DNA from: CAZUGA01 sp964619885
GTDB lineage: Bacteria > Pseudomonadota > Gammaproteobacteria > Methylococcales > UBA1147
Reading direction: 5' to 3'
DNA: 64,000 nt
Assembly (NCBI GenBank): GCA_964619885.1
Contig: CAZUGA010000003.1
Coordinates: 98,479 to 162,478 of the forward strand
The first letter of the stretch is position 1. Each line of letters opens with the position of its first letter. The position numbers and the translations under genes were made by a program. Under the pieces are notes generated by a model. That model made no database searches. It was given only the letters and a program-made list of their open reading frames with translations, and was not told where the DNA came from. This document shows, one piece after another, positions 1 to 9,614 of the stretch.

Positions 1-1
1 A

Positions 2-1033
2 ATACACCTGGTAGTAGGGACATCCCGACACGTCTGGTTAGAACGAAAATCTTACCCAGTAACCAAACCCAATTTCGCAAAAATATTGGGCGCAGAACTC
101 ATAAGGGATGATCAGCTGTTTAATGCCGCGCTGGTAAGCTTTGGTAGCTTTGGCTTTATCCACAGTGTGATGATAGAAACCGATCCTTTGTTCTTGCTCG
201 AAGCCCACAGAGTATTATTGCCATTCAACAATTCGTTCAGAAAGTGCCTGTCCACGCTGGATTTTTCCTCGCTCAATCTACCCCACCCCCATAACAACGA
301 CAATCAATTGATCCATTTTGAAGTCGTATTCAACCCAAATGGCGACCTAAAAGATGCCATCGTAACTGTGATGTACAAACGGACTTTTAGAAAAAATTAT
401 CCGCACCTGGAAGCAGAAACCGATGAACCTGGATTGGGCGATGGCGCACTTAGCATCATTGGACGCATATTGGATCAACTTCCAGCTAGATTAACCCGCC
501 CGTCAATCAACCGTTCTGTAGCATCCGAATTCGCAGAATATGGGCCCAAATGGGGCACCGTAGGCGAAATTTTCAGCAGTGAGAAAGTCAGAGGAAAAAC
601 GCTAAGCGCCGCTATGGCGATTCCACTATCCGAAGCAGAAAACGCGCTTGAAATTGCACTTAGCACCCATTCGAATCATGGCGAACTATTTCCAGGAATA
701 ATATCACTACGTTATGTGAAAGGATCAGAAGCGACTCTTGCCTTCACGCGCTTCCCACAATCCAAACGAATCGCGGTATTGGAAGTTGACAGCATTTATT
801 CCAAAGAAAATCTAAACTTCCTCAAAAAAGTCTGGAAACAACTAGATCAGTCAAACATCCCCTACAAAGTCCATTGGGGCAAGATCAACAACATTACGAA
901 ATCGCGGGTCAACAAGATGTATGGCAACAACGCCATCGAACAGTGGACTACTGCGCGCGAAAGTCTTCTGGAACCCGCTACGCGCAATATATTTACCAAT
1001 CCGTTTCTGGAAAAAGCTGGTTTGGCCACTTAA
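2..1033 (+). CDS. FAD-binding oxidoreductase, VAO/PCMH type (5' end outside window)
   Basis: The reading frame is open to the left edge, so the N-terminus and most of the FAD-binding (PP-loop) domain are missing; about 343 codons remain. The visible part begins with LVVGTSRHVWLER and then has an AALVSFGSFGFIHSVMIET segment, the glycine-rich end of the FAD-binding fold in vanillyl-alcohol-oxidase-type flavoproteins, followed by a long C-terminal substrate domain. A TTG at 86 could be mistaken for a start, but the residues before it belong to the same fold. The substrate cannot be told from sequence; sugar-lactone and aldonolactone oxidases, berberine-bridge-like enzymes and cholesterol oxidase-like proteins share this layout. 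It ends 45 bases from the YidC paralogue and is convergent with it, so it is not in that operon. Confidence 0.75.
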   Translation: MHLVVGTSRHVWLERKSYPVTKPNFAKILGAELIRDDQLFNAALVSFGSFGFIHSVMIETDPLFLLEAHRVLLPFNNSFRKCLSTLDFSSLNLPHPHNNDNQLIHFEVVFNPNGDLKDAIVTVMYKRTFRKNYPHLEAETDEPGLGDGALSIIGRILDQLPARLTRPSINRSVASEFAEYGPKWGTVGEIFSSEKVRGKTLSAAMAIPLSEAENALEIALSTHSNHGELFPGIISLRYVKGSEATLAFTRFPQSKRIAVLEVDSIYSKENLNFLKKVWKQLDQSNIPYKVHWGKINNITKSRVNKMYGNNAIEQWTTARESLLEPATRNIFTNPFLEKAGLAT

Positions 1034-1078
1034 GCATTGGCGCCGCGTTTATTCGGATCTTTAGTTTGCCCTGAATAA

Positions 1079-2551
1079 TCAGTGTGAACTGGACATCCGC
1101 AGACTCACATATTCCGATTCCAAAACCTGAACCAAGTTCACAACGACCCAATAAAGCACCAAAGCTGCGGCAAACGAATAAAAGAAAAAGACGATTAGCA
1201 AGGTTAGCAACAATGCCATACGATTCGCACCTTGCGATGAATCTGGATTATTGTGGCGCTGGCGCCTCATGGAATAGATATTGATAAAACCCAATGCTAA
1301 CGGAAGAAGATTAAGGTCCATTCCTAACCCGGGAATCGACCTCGAAAACGCGAAAACCCGATCTGGCAGCGAAAGATCATTAATCCAAAGAAAAGGAATC
1401 TCTCTGAAAACCACAGATTCGGTCGTAACAGCGAATAGGGTAATTAGAATCGGTAACTGGACAAATAACGCCAAGCTGCCCTTGAGACCAGACCAAGATG
1501 ATACGCCATACTTCTTATAGATTGCCAGTATTGCCTCACTTTGCTCTATACCCTTATACTTTTGTTTTATTTTATTTATCTCTGGAATCATTTTGCTTTG
1601 TACGGCGTTAAATTCTCGTTGAGCGACAGCCGACCAAATATTAATTGGAAACGTTACAATCCGGACAAATAACGCTAAACATATGATAGCGAATCCCAAG
1701 CTTCCTGTTGCGACACTAACTTTTTGCAAAAACCGTTCGATGAGGAATCCAAGTGGTTTCAGAGGAGACCAAAGATCACCAAACATTATTTCTTCGTGTC
1801 TGCTACCTTGGAGATTAGTTCCCAGTAAAGCAATCGCGTTTATATCAAAATTAACCGTAACGCTTGCGGAAGCTACAGACTGCGCTACTCTTTTTCGATC
1901 CAATACAGGGAGTTCTATGTCATCCGCCAGAACCATTACACCTCCGTCAAAATTATTTTCGCCGATCACAATTGCTACGTGACGAGCAGCTAGGCTCCCT
2001 CCATGACTGTTTGTTTCTTGATCGCTATCTTTGAGTGCTAATTTACGGTCATAGCTATAAAAAAAGTCAGCTAAGGATCCGGCATCGGGGGTATGGTGAT
2101 AAAGGCCTGGGCCGATATAAATACTACCAGTAAGCTCCGACCCAAGGTCAGTATTGCCCGGATCAACTTGAACCGTCATTGCTAGTGGGTAATCATCCCT
2201 TCTAAGCTCATAGCGGCGAACTAACTGTACCCCACTTTCTTTATGAACACCGACGAACGACGCAGTGTTTCTAGAAATATTGTCCACCGACCAATGAATT
2301 TGAGACGTTAACGGCTCACCTTTGTGTTCAACTGCTAGCACAAATAAGGGTCTATTTTCACGTTGTAATACATAGATCCAACGTTCAAAAACTTTAATTT
2401 CCCAAAAAATAACACTTCCATCGATTCCAAGCCCAATACGGTTTTTGTCATTGGTAATAATTAGATCCCCTGCCATTGCGTTCCCCATGCTCCACAAACT
2501 GACGTGAAACAAACAAAACACAACGATAGTTGCGCGGGCAAAAATCGTCAA
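1079..2551 (-). CDS. YidC/Oxa1-family membrane protein insertase, paralogue
   Basis: YidC-family proteins insert small and tail-poor membrane proteins into the inner membrane. This 490-residue protein has a signal-type first segment (about 8-27), a periplasmic beta-rich domain (about 28-260), and the Oxa1 core from about 265 to 480 with five hydrophobic segments. The hydrophilic-groove arginine is visible as R297 within LALFVRIVTFPI, followed by the charged cytoplasmic hairpin (about 307-350). The housekeeping yidC normally sits in rpmH-rnpA-yidC-mnmE; that context is absent, so this is probably a second copy. Its start overlaps the stop of the upstream methyltransferase gene by 4 bases, which implies coupled translation. 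A dedicated role for nearby membrane proteins, such as the small LDPGTGS protein, is inference. Confidence 0.85.
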   Translation of the reverse strand: MTIFARATIVVFCLFHVSLWSMGNAMAGDLIITNDKNRIGLGIDGSVIFWEIKVFERWIYVLQRENRPLFVLAVEHKGEPLTSQIHWSVDNISRNTASFVGVHKESGVQLVRRYELRRDDYPLAMTVQVDPGNTDLGSELTGSIYIGPGLYHHTPDAGSLADFFYSYDRKLALKDSDQETNSHGGSLAARHVAIVIGENNFDGGVMVLADDIELPVLDRKRVAQSVASASVTVNFDINAIALLGTNLQGSRHEEIMFGDLWSPLKPLGFLIERFLQKVSVATGSLGFAIICLALFVRIVTFPINIWSAVAQREFNAVQSKMIPEINKIKQKYKGIEQSEAILAIYKKYGVSSWSGLKGSLALFVQLPILITLFAVTTESVVFREIPFLWINDLSLPDRVFAFSRSIPGLGMDLNLLPLALGFINIYSMRRQRHNNPDSSQGANRMALLLTLLIVFFFYSFAAALVLYWVVVNLVQVLESEYVSLRMSSSH

Positions 2552-3936
2552 ACCTTCCGATTCATCATATAAATCACCCTTTCCGTCCCGGGCATGGCTT
2601 TTCTATCAACTATATCGAATAAATTTTCGAATGCTGATTCAAATTCCGACGGTAAATAGTCCGGAAAAATGTCCTTTCGAGTCGACAGTAGACGCTGGAC
2701 TTGAGAATCTTCCTTGGGAACAAATTCAATTACTAACTTGGACGCAATTCTGCAAAAAAACTTAGCAAGCCGGTCCAGCGGCACATTATTCGAGATCGCC
2801 AAATGATGTATTAGTGCTAGCGCCAAGACAACATGATCAGAGGCCCGTTCCAGCATCGACATACGTTCCTCTAACGCCCACCCAAGTGCTGGCGCAGGAT
2901 TCGTCAGATCAAGGACGAGGGGTAATACCTTTTCCACGTTATATTGCTTATTATGCAAATAGTTTCGCTCCACGGCTAATTCATCAATATCGTGGGAAAC
3001 GATCTCTCGTTCGTTGTTCGACACAATCCGACTAAAGCGCCCGGTATTGGCACCCAAATCGTGAATCGTTTCGCCTGACTCGACATAATTGTCGATTAGA
3101 TCCTTTATTAATTTTTCCTTCGCCAACATTGCTTCCTTTGAATAATTAGTGTCTTGGTAATAATCACTCCATTCTGTCTTTGAAGACGAGAGGTTACATG
3201 ACATAATCGCATTTTTCAGACTTTGAATTAATGCAAGTAACATTGTTTTCTTTATTCTTGGGGTGCGGAGCAAACCACTTTTCCGGGCATCGTCTTGATG
3301 GCGTCGCTGACTCGCTGCATGCAAATGAAGATGCGCAAGCAAACCATAGCGAAATCGGGTTCTAAACGGTAACAACGAGGTTGTAAGGTCTAGTGGTATA
3401 CCGTCGATATAGGATCTCAATAAATTGCGCATCCTTACATCGGTATACGTCATAAGGGCAAGAGGACCGAGGAAATGTTGGCAAAACTGGCGATAAGCTA
3501 CCCAGGGCGAACCTTCCGTATACGTCTCAAAAGACAAAGTATCAATAAACACCGGACGGCAGCCTACAAACTGGACATTGTATGCAGTGGCATCCTTCAA
3601 CGAAAGCCCAAATTTCAAACTAAGCTCTTCAATTTCGAGGGTTAATAATGCCGCATCCTTCAGTTGGCTGAAGCTCCACTCGTAGGGATACGAAATATAA
3701 GGTACCAAATCCGGCCTAATAATTCGGAACGCAGGCGAGATTGTCGTGCCTATATCAACCTCCTCATGCGGCACCAACAATTTTAGCCGGACTAGTTCGG
3801 CGTACAGCCCTGATTCGACCAACAAAGTGTAATCGGGTGCGTAGCACTGGTTAATCTGACGATAAAGGGCACCGTTACGCGCAAACATAAATCCGGAGGG
3901 GTCACGAAATGACGCACCGTGTACACTATCGTTCAT
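2548..3936 (-). CDS. Two-part protein: kinase-like N-terminus plus SAM-dependent methyltransferase
   Basis: The C-terminal third (from about 285) is a class I SAM-dependent methyltransferase: motif I reads IHDLGANTGRFS at 291-302 and an acidic residue follows the second strand (SHDID, about 314-318). The first 200 residues are not methyltransferase. They contain LKDATAYN (113-120) and FIDTLSF (130-136), which resemble the D-x4-N catalytic loop and the metal-binding Asp of small-molecule kinases; I see no clear glycine loop. The methylated substrate is unknown. The gene is translationally coupled to the YidC paralogue downstream and divergent from the LDPGTGS protein (112 bases between starts), which suggests one functional cassette linked to the cell envelope. 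Start is the ATG at 3936. Confidence 0.7.
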   Translation of the reverse strand: MNDSVHGASFRDPSGFMFARNGALYRQINQCYAPDYTLLVESGLYAELVRLKLLVPHEEVDIGTTISPAFRIIRPDLVPYISYPYEWSFSQLKDAALLTLEIEELSLKFGLSLKDATAYNVQFVGCRPVFIDTLSFETYTEGSPWVAYRQFCQHFLGPLALMTYTDVRMRNLLRSYIDGIPLDLTTSLLPFRTRFRYGLLAHLHLHAASQRRHQDDARKSGLLRTPRIKKTMLLALIQSLKNAIMSCNLSSSKTEWSDYYQDTNYSKEAMLAKEKLIKDLIDNYVESGETIHDLGANTGRFSRIVSNNEREIVSHDIDELAVERNYLHNKQYNVEKVLPLVLDLTNPAPALGWALEERMSMLERASDHVVLALALIHHLAISNNVPLDRLAKFFCRIASKLVIEFVPKEDSQVQRLLSTRKDIFPDYLPSEFESAFENLFDIVDRKAMPGTERVIYMMNRKV

Positions 3937-4048
3937 TGTTGAGGATCCTCTTTACACGTAATACAAGGTTATGATTATTCACCTAGGGACTTCCTTCACA
4001 ATAGGAACCTAGCTATACTATTAAGTTGGCAAACTACGTTCAATAATT

Positions 4049-4276
4049 ATGCTAACACAAAAATTTGCTCTTGCATCGGGATTAGTCCTCACCCTTTTTG
4101 CCGTCGATGCCTACGCCTATCTTGACCCAGGAACGGGTAGCGCGATTATTCAAGGTATAATAGCAGCGGTGGCAGCTCTTGGCGTAACTCTAAAGTTATA
4201 TTGGCACCGCGTTGTTCGGTTTTTCGGTAGTGGGAGAAATAAGAACAAATCGACCGATTCCGCCGACAACAACTAA
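4049..4276 (+). CDS. Small signal-peptide membrane protein with LDPGTGS motif
   Basis: A 75-residue protein of unknown function. Residues 1-23 form a signal peptide ending VDAYA. The mature part starts YLDPGTGSAIIQG, continues as one hydrophobic helix (about 30-48) and closes with a basic then polar tail. Small proteins with an LDPGTGS start and a single helix are a recurrent bacterial family, to my knowledge without an assigned role. It lies between the YidC/methyltransferase pair and the phosphatase/sulfatase-like gene and is divergent from the first, so it may be a partner or client of the YidC paralogue (inference). Coding is supported by the signal peptide, the motif and the lack of a competing frame. 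Confidence 0.65.
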   Translation: MLTQKFALASGLVLTLFAVDAYAYLDPGTGSAIIQGIIAAVAALGVTLKLYWHRVVRFFGSGRNKNKSTDSADNN

Positions 4277-4386
4277 TAAATTTGTAACTAACGCGGATAA
4301 AAGAGACTGCTAGAATCAACTGCGCCGCTCGGTCGAGATCGGGCCTAGCCGCCATGCGTCAATAGGCACGGTGATAGTCAGTAGAT

Positions 4387-6123
4387 TTAAGGCGGCACGG
4401 TCTCTAGTTCGCCACGCAATTCGGATGACTTTTCGGTCTCAACTTTACCATACGAGAAATTTGGCATTGTGACCGGAAGCAAACGACAACCTTGTGTCAT
4501 GTCGGAAATGCTACCTTGACAAGCTTCATCACTCCACTCAACCAAATAAGCCACTGGATCATCCTCACCATTTTCTCTATCGTTTGCCCGTCCCGCTGAT
4601 ACTTTGTCGAGTAGAGCCGAGACTGACTCCATTTCGCGCCTATACGTACCCGCTGAGGAACCCGGAGGTTTGTAAGCGAACAAGGTCCCAAAGACGTCCA
4701 CCATATTTTCCGCCGATGGTCGAAAATCCTGACGGTACGAAGGCCTATGTCTCAAATTATGTGTCCCGATGCGCGACCCATGATCACCATGCACAACGAT
4801 ATGTGCTTTATCGTAGCTCCCAGAGCTTTTCAACGCGTCGAACAACGACTGAAGCTGTTGATTTACGCATTCTACTTGCTCAAGGTAATGGGAATAATTC
4901 GCGCGTCTCGCCCCAACTGAATTCATTTGATACAAGTCAGAATCCTCGCCATTTTCAAGCCAAGGGAGATTCTTAATCGAGCAGTCCCTATTCAAAGCAT
5001 AGGGGTCGTGAGGTAACGGTATATGGATCAACCAAACCGAGCCCAACTCCGCTTTGAGAACGTCCTTACGAAAACGATCAAATACTTTGAGACTTACTAA
5101 GGGCCCAACGGATCGAGGCAGGGAAAAGTGACCGTCGATATCGAACACCGTCACCAACTTATCGTAAACCTTTGATAATCTAGCATATATTCTAAGCATT
5201 AAGAACGCCTTATTCGACTTTGACAGGGAGGTTTCGCTTAGACCCCAGATCGAATTTGCTCGGTATGTATAACAACTCTTAATCAATCCAAGTCGGCGCG
5301 GATCACAAGTCCTGAAGAAATCCATCGAATAAACATGGATATCAAATCCTTGCCTTCTAAGACGGTCGAAATAGTTGCTTTGGGTCAACCAAAATGACCC
5401 GGCCTCGCCTAGACTTGAGGAGAGAAAATTCTTCGGATGTTGATTCGACAAATTCAGAATATTTGGAAGACTCATGATGGTTTGTGGAAAATGAGAGAAT
5501 GCGCGACCGTACACCGTGAAACCATCAGAGATATAGTCACTTTTCAAACGATTGGCGAGTCGGTGATGCCCATCAAATTCAACAGGAATTGACTCAATTC
5601 CGATTTGCTCGTCCACAATAATGTGTATCCATATTGTATTGGGCCTATCACCGGAAGCCAGCATATTTTTACCAGACAATTTGGCATCAAATTCCGCCAC
5701 TTGGATCGGCTGGCTTTGTGGCGTAACTAATACGGCAACTAAAGTTGCGTACACGGTCACGAGCGCAAATGTTCTAATAAACTCTGGACTCATGAGAGCA
5801 AGCGCATACAATCCGATAGGAATCCATATATATTGATGCAACGAATAGTCAATGAACCATCTGGTCTGAACATCAATCAACAAAGTCAGCGTCGCGGCAA
5901 ACGTAAGCGCCCGAAGAACTGCCCCCATTTGCCCCAAAATCCCTAAGAATATTCCAGCAAGGAAAAAACCAAACAAGATCCAAAGGGTTTCCGGAGTCAT
6001 AATCGGATAGGTGTTCGATTTCACATAGACCACGAAGGGAATAATCAGCAACGCGCAAGGCCCAAAGAACCATGCCCATTCGCTCAAATCTTTCCCCGGA
6101 ATCAACCGATTCCATTTTCCCAT
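4387..6123 (-). CDS. Membrane-anchored alkaline phosphatase/sulfatase-superfamily protein
   Basis: A 578-residue protein with about five N-terminal membrane helices (about 15-145) followed by a large periplasmic domain. This is the general plan of envelope phosphoethanolamine and phosphoglycerol transferases and of related sulfatase-like enzymes. Late in the protein IVVHGDHGSR matches the metal-binding DHG/DHS element of the alkaline phosphatase superfamily, and IIVDEQIG (about 168-175) would be the first metal-ligand strand. I cannot see a canonical C/S-x-P-x-R sulfatase signature, so sulfatase activity is not supported; transfer or hydrolysis of a phosphodiester on a glycan is more likely. 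It is convergent with the small LDPGTGS gene and belongs by position to the same envelope cluster. Confidence 0.65.
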   Translation of the reverse strand: MGKWNRLIPGKDLSEWAWFFGPCALLIIPFVVYVKSNTYPIMTPETLWILFGFFLAGIFLGILGQMGAVLRALTFAATLTLLIDVQTRWFIDYSLHQYIWIPIGLYALALMSPEFIRTFALVTVYATLVAVLVTPQSQPIQVAEFDAKLSGKNMLASGDRPNTIWIHIIVDEQIGIESIPVEFDGHHRLANRLKSDYISDGFTVYGRAFSHFPQTIMSLPNILNLSNQHPKNFLSSSLGEAGSFWLTQSNYFDRLRRQGFDIHVYSMDFFRTCDPRRLGLIKSCYTYRANSIWGLSETSLSKSNKAFLMLRIYARLSKVYDKLVTVFDIDGHFSLPRSVGPLVSLKVFDRFRKDVLKAELGSVWLIHIPLPHDPYALNRDCSIKNLPWLENGEDSDLYQMNSVGARRANYSHYLEQVECVNQQLQSLFDALKSSGSYDKAHIVVHGDHGSRIGTHNLRHRPSYRQDFRPSAENMVDVFGTLFAYKPPGSSAGTYRREMESVSALLDKVSAGRANDRENGEDDPVAYLVEWSDEACQGSISDMTQGCRLLPVTMPNFSYGKVETEKSSELRGELETVPP

Positions 6124-7945
6124 TGGTTTATACCTCAGTGAAGTTCTCCGCGCCGCCGCGCACCACGGTTTCTGTTGGAATTCAAAAGCATGACAGTTAC
6201 AGCCATCACTCCGCTTACACTAATCGTCCTTTTCGCCACTGGTCAACGCAATAATGATCCATCGCGGAAAGCGATTTGATAGTTATTCTGTACTGGGTAA
6301 TCGGTAGTATACGAATAGAATAACGCTAAAACAAACAACATAGAATTATCGACAACATGTCTCGACACGCATACGCCTGGCGAGTATCGACAAGTCCGAA
6401 TTGGTATTTTTTCCATCGAACCGTTTAACCTGAACGTTAAATTTCTCTACACTGCGGCCCCATTAACTTTCAAAACAAGGTCATCTGAAATTCGTTAGGG
6501 GGTTCGTTCACAAAGGTAATCCCATGTAGGAGAGCCACCAGATCTGATTTCTCAAACAAACCGCCATTTAACCCTACCTCTGATCGACTAAATATAGAGG
6601 CTAAACAACTGTAAATTGTATGTCCAGGTTGGTGTAGCCAACTCATCACCGCAAGAGTCTTCTAGGAAATATATTTCAACTTTCCATCCGGCAAATAAGT
6701 CGCCGCGTTCAGTCCAACCGCACGACTATACGACCGCTTGCTTTGCCCGCGTTCCTATACCAGACTGTTCTTTACTCGCGTCAGACATCTCTCCCCGAGG
6801 TCGATATAATCTTTGGAACGTCTAGGCGATTTCGCACGGCTAATGGAAGATGTTGTTTAGCTGAGTTTTCACTTCGATGTGAAGTTAATCGTACCAATTA
6901 CGAGGATTTTGTGATTCCTAAACATCGAAAGTATGGTAGGATTAATTGGTGATTATGGGCTATTGACACCGGCTTGCTCAGTTGGCGTATTGAAAGTTTT
7001 CTACTAAACTCGTAGTCAATTATTCTATTTTGGGAAACCTCTACAAATTTTTGCCGCGAAAGATCGAAGATGGGTAATTTTCGACTCATTATGCTTATTC
7101 ATGAATCAATAGAGGAAGCCCTTAGTCTGCTGAAATAAAAACTCGGTGAATCTCCATCCGGATTTTTCCAAGCAAAATTCAACGGCAAAACAATCATAAC
7201 GAACCTGTAAATATCTAATATTACAAGTTAATAAATGCGTTTCCTTAGCTTATTCCGATTCGCACAGTGAATTGGATACAAGGCTCAGTTGCATATCCGA
7301 AACACTTTCTAAAATTGAAGAAAATCAACACAAAGAAGTGGTAACCCTATTGCCTAAATAGGAAGCAATGCATTATTTAAATAATGACAATTAACTAATG
7401 AATCAATTAGCGCACACCTTTCAATACAGGAATTGATGGAAGCGACATGAAGATAACGTGTGAAGCCATAACAGTCGTCCATGCCACAACTACCAAATTA
7501 GCATTCAAGCGAATTTGCAGATGGTGCAAACGCAAAGATGGTTTCGTCTAAACCAAGCTACCTACGAAATTTCTCGAGATATGTCTCTGAATTACGTATA
7601 GTGCCGTAGCTTTGTGTTGAATCAGACAACCATGAGCCGAACACTGAATTACCAGACTGACGTTAGAAGATACAAACGAGTGGAAAAAACAGAATTATTA
7701 CGGGCGATAGCGTACCGTTCGGAATGTCATCCAGTTCCGTGGCAAGTTTCTCGACCACCATGCATCCCCTTGCAGGTTTTTTCGAAACGCTACCAAGTTT
7801 ATTGCTGGGCTAAGGCGCCAAGACCAGAAATATCTGTCTTCGGAATCCTTGCCAGAATCCAGCAACTAGAAATTTTGCGGGATCTCTAATGGTATGGGTA
7901 ATCGATTGCTAAATCAAATGCAACCCTGAACACTAGGTTTTAAAT
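6124..7945. other. Gene-poor 1.8 kb interval
   Basis: Only short open frames without recognisable domains are present on either strand, all below 95 codons and with irregular composition. I see no tRNA, no clean transposase remnant and no long repeat. The stretch is AT-rich, like the glycosyltransferase gene that follows it. It could be a decayed region left by loss of surface-polysaccharide genes. The promoter of the glycosyltransferase gene at 7946 must lie in its right part. Confidence 0.6.
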
Positions 7946-9547
7946 ATGCAATCGTTTAACCGATTAACATACGCCCCGGTATTAGTTTCTCTGTTGATTT
8001 TACTCTCTATATTCGCAACACAACTAATAATTAATAATGGCCCTATTATTAAAAATGATAGTTATCAGTATATTAGCGTCGCAAATAATTTCTTAGAGGG
8101 GCACTTCGCAAAAACATCAATTGTTCATTTCAATTTTGAACGTTCTCACACCACTTTGCCAGCTCCAATAACTACGTTTCCATTTGGTTATTCTTTGCTC
8201 ATAACACCGCTGCTAGCCCTCGGCATACCTGGAATTCTAGCGGCCAGTCTATTCTCTATGTTAGCAAGTATAGGTGTACTAATATTATTAAATCGCTTCA
8301 GTCGAAATCATGTATTACCTATCAGTATAAACTGGGCTTTATTAGGGCTCTACACGTTTAATGCTGCTGCAATAATTTTTAGTATTTCGGCATTAACTGA
8401 AGCGACTTTTACGTTTGTATCTTTTTGGGCAATATTGAACTTAATAGAGGGAAACAAAGCGTTAATTGAAGATAAACCTTATCAGAAAAAGCTATTATTC
8501 GGATTTCTTCTCGTTGGAATAAGTTACTGGATTCGCTATGCTGGTATATTTTTATGTTTAAGCGTAGTTATTTTTCAAACTCTTGTTTGGCTGAGTATAA
8601 AAACTCGAAATAGTTTAACTGCAGTATTTTATAGCTTGACAAGCTGTGTCTGGATTATTATCGGGTTCTTTCGCAATTGGATCTTGGTTGGAAACTGGAA
8701 AGGAGGTAATGAGAAGCCCATTTCCAATAATCTTATAGATATACTAGACGGCTTTCTTAGTAGTTCTTTTCATCTAATATTTGGCCCGTATTTAGATTTT
8801 GATTTCGATTTTTTCCCCATCCTTTGTACAGCTACTATATTTATTGTTTACGCGATAGCCGCTCATTACCTAAAACACCAGGAACGCAAGTCGGATATCA
8901 GCTTAGCATTTTTGTGTCTATATGTGTCATTATATAGCGTTGGATTAATATATGCAGGAACAACTACCGTAATTTCCTTTGGACCCCGGATGTTTGTACC
9001 TTTAATACCGTGTTTTTTAGCTATATTTGCATTGACTCTAAAACTTGCATTGACCAATATTGAAACGTTTCGGTTTAACCGACAATTTCGTTGGTTTTTA
9101 GTCTTCAACTTTATAGGTTATTGTTTGGTCAATATCTCTAGTCTCAATCAGACCTCTTTGGCACCACATTTTCCAGTATTAGCTGCACTACAGAGTGAAA
9201 ATATATCTGGAGAAACGATATTTGATTATATCAATAAAACTGATGAAGATACGGTTTTCATTGCTAATAAAGGTCAACCTCTGGGTCACGTGATTCAACG
9301 CTCAATTATATCGTTGGTATCATCGGAATACAGCCAGTACGAATGGAACGAACTCAATTTAATATCGCAAGCCAAAATATTCAACGCCAAGTACTTAATA
9401 TTATTTAACCAAAATTATTTAGCTTCGCAAGTGGTCCGGGATAACCAATTTCTACGAAGATTAGTCGAAGGACACCATCCACCTTGGTTGGAACTAGTTC
9501 TAAAAAACGACAAAATTTGCTTATATAAAATTTCTAAACCCGATTGA
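7946..9547 (+). CDS. Polytopic GT-C type glycosyltransferase-like membrane protein
   Basis: A 533-residue integral membrane protein with about ten to twelve hydrophobic segments and a soluble C-terminal tail. After the first helix comes KNDSYQYISVANNFLEG, which resembles the D-x-x-x-Y region in the first periplasmic loop of GT39/ArnT/PMT-like enzymes. These use polyprenyl-phosphate sugars to modify lipid A, proteins or glycans outside the inner membrane. The next gene encodes a polyprenyl-phosphate glycosyltransferase fused to a GtrA domain, which would make and flip exactly such a donor, so the two probably act together. Base composition is visibly more AT-rich than the respiratory genes in this window, consistent with acquired surface-glycan genes. 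The exact sugar and acceptor are not predictable. Confidence 0.65.
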   Translation: MQSFNRLTYAPVLVSLLILLSIFATQLIINNGPIIKNDSYQYISVANNFLEGHFAKTSIVHFNFERSHTTLPAPITTFPFGYSLLITPLLALGIPGILAASLFSMLASIGVLILLNRFSRNHVLPISINWALLGLYTFNAAAIIFSISALTEATFTFVSFWAILNLIEGNKALIEDKPYQKKLLFGFLLVGISYWIRYAGIFLCLSVVIFQTLVWLSIKTRNSLTAVFYSLTSCVWIIIGFFRNWILVGNWKGGNEKPISNNLIDILDGFLSSSFHLIFGPYLDFDFDFFPILCTATIFIVYAIAAHYLKHQERKSDISLAFLCLYVSLYSVGLIYAGTTTVISFGPRMFVPLIPCFLAIFALTLKLALTNIETFRFNRQFRWFLVFNFIGYCLVNISSLNQTSLAPHFPVLAALQSENISGETIFDYINKTDEDTVFIANKGQPLGHVIQRSIISLVSSEYSQYEWNELNLISQAKIFNAKYLILFNQNYLASQVVRDNQFLRRLVEGHHPPWLELVLKNDKICLYKISKPD

Positions 9548-9614
9548 TAGCGTACCGAATCCGAATCAACAACGTTAATTATTATTCCCCCCACTCCGAG
9601 AGCTGTTTTAATCT

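Noticed and set aside
7614..7889. 91-codon open frame before the glycosyltransferase gene
   Set aside because: No domain, no good ribosome binding site, irregular composition.
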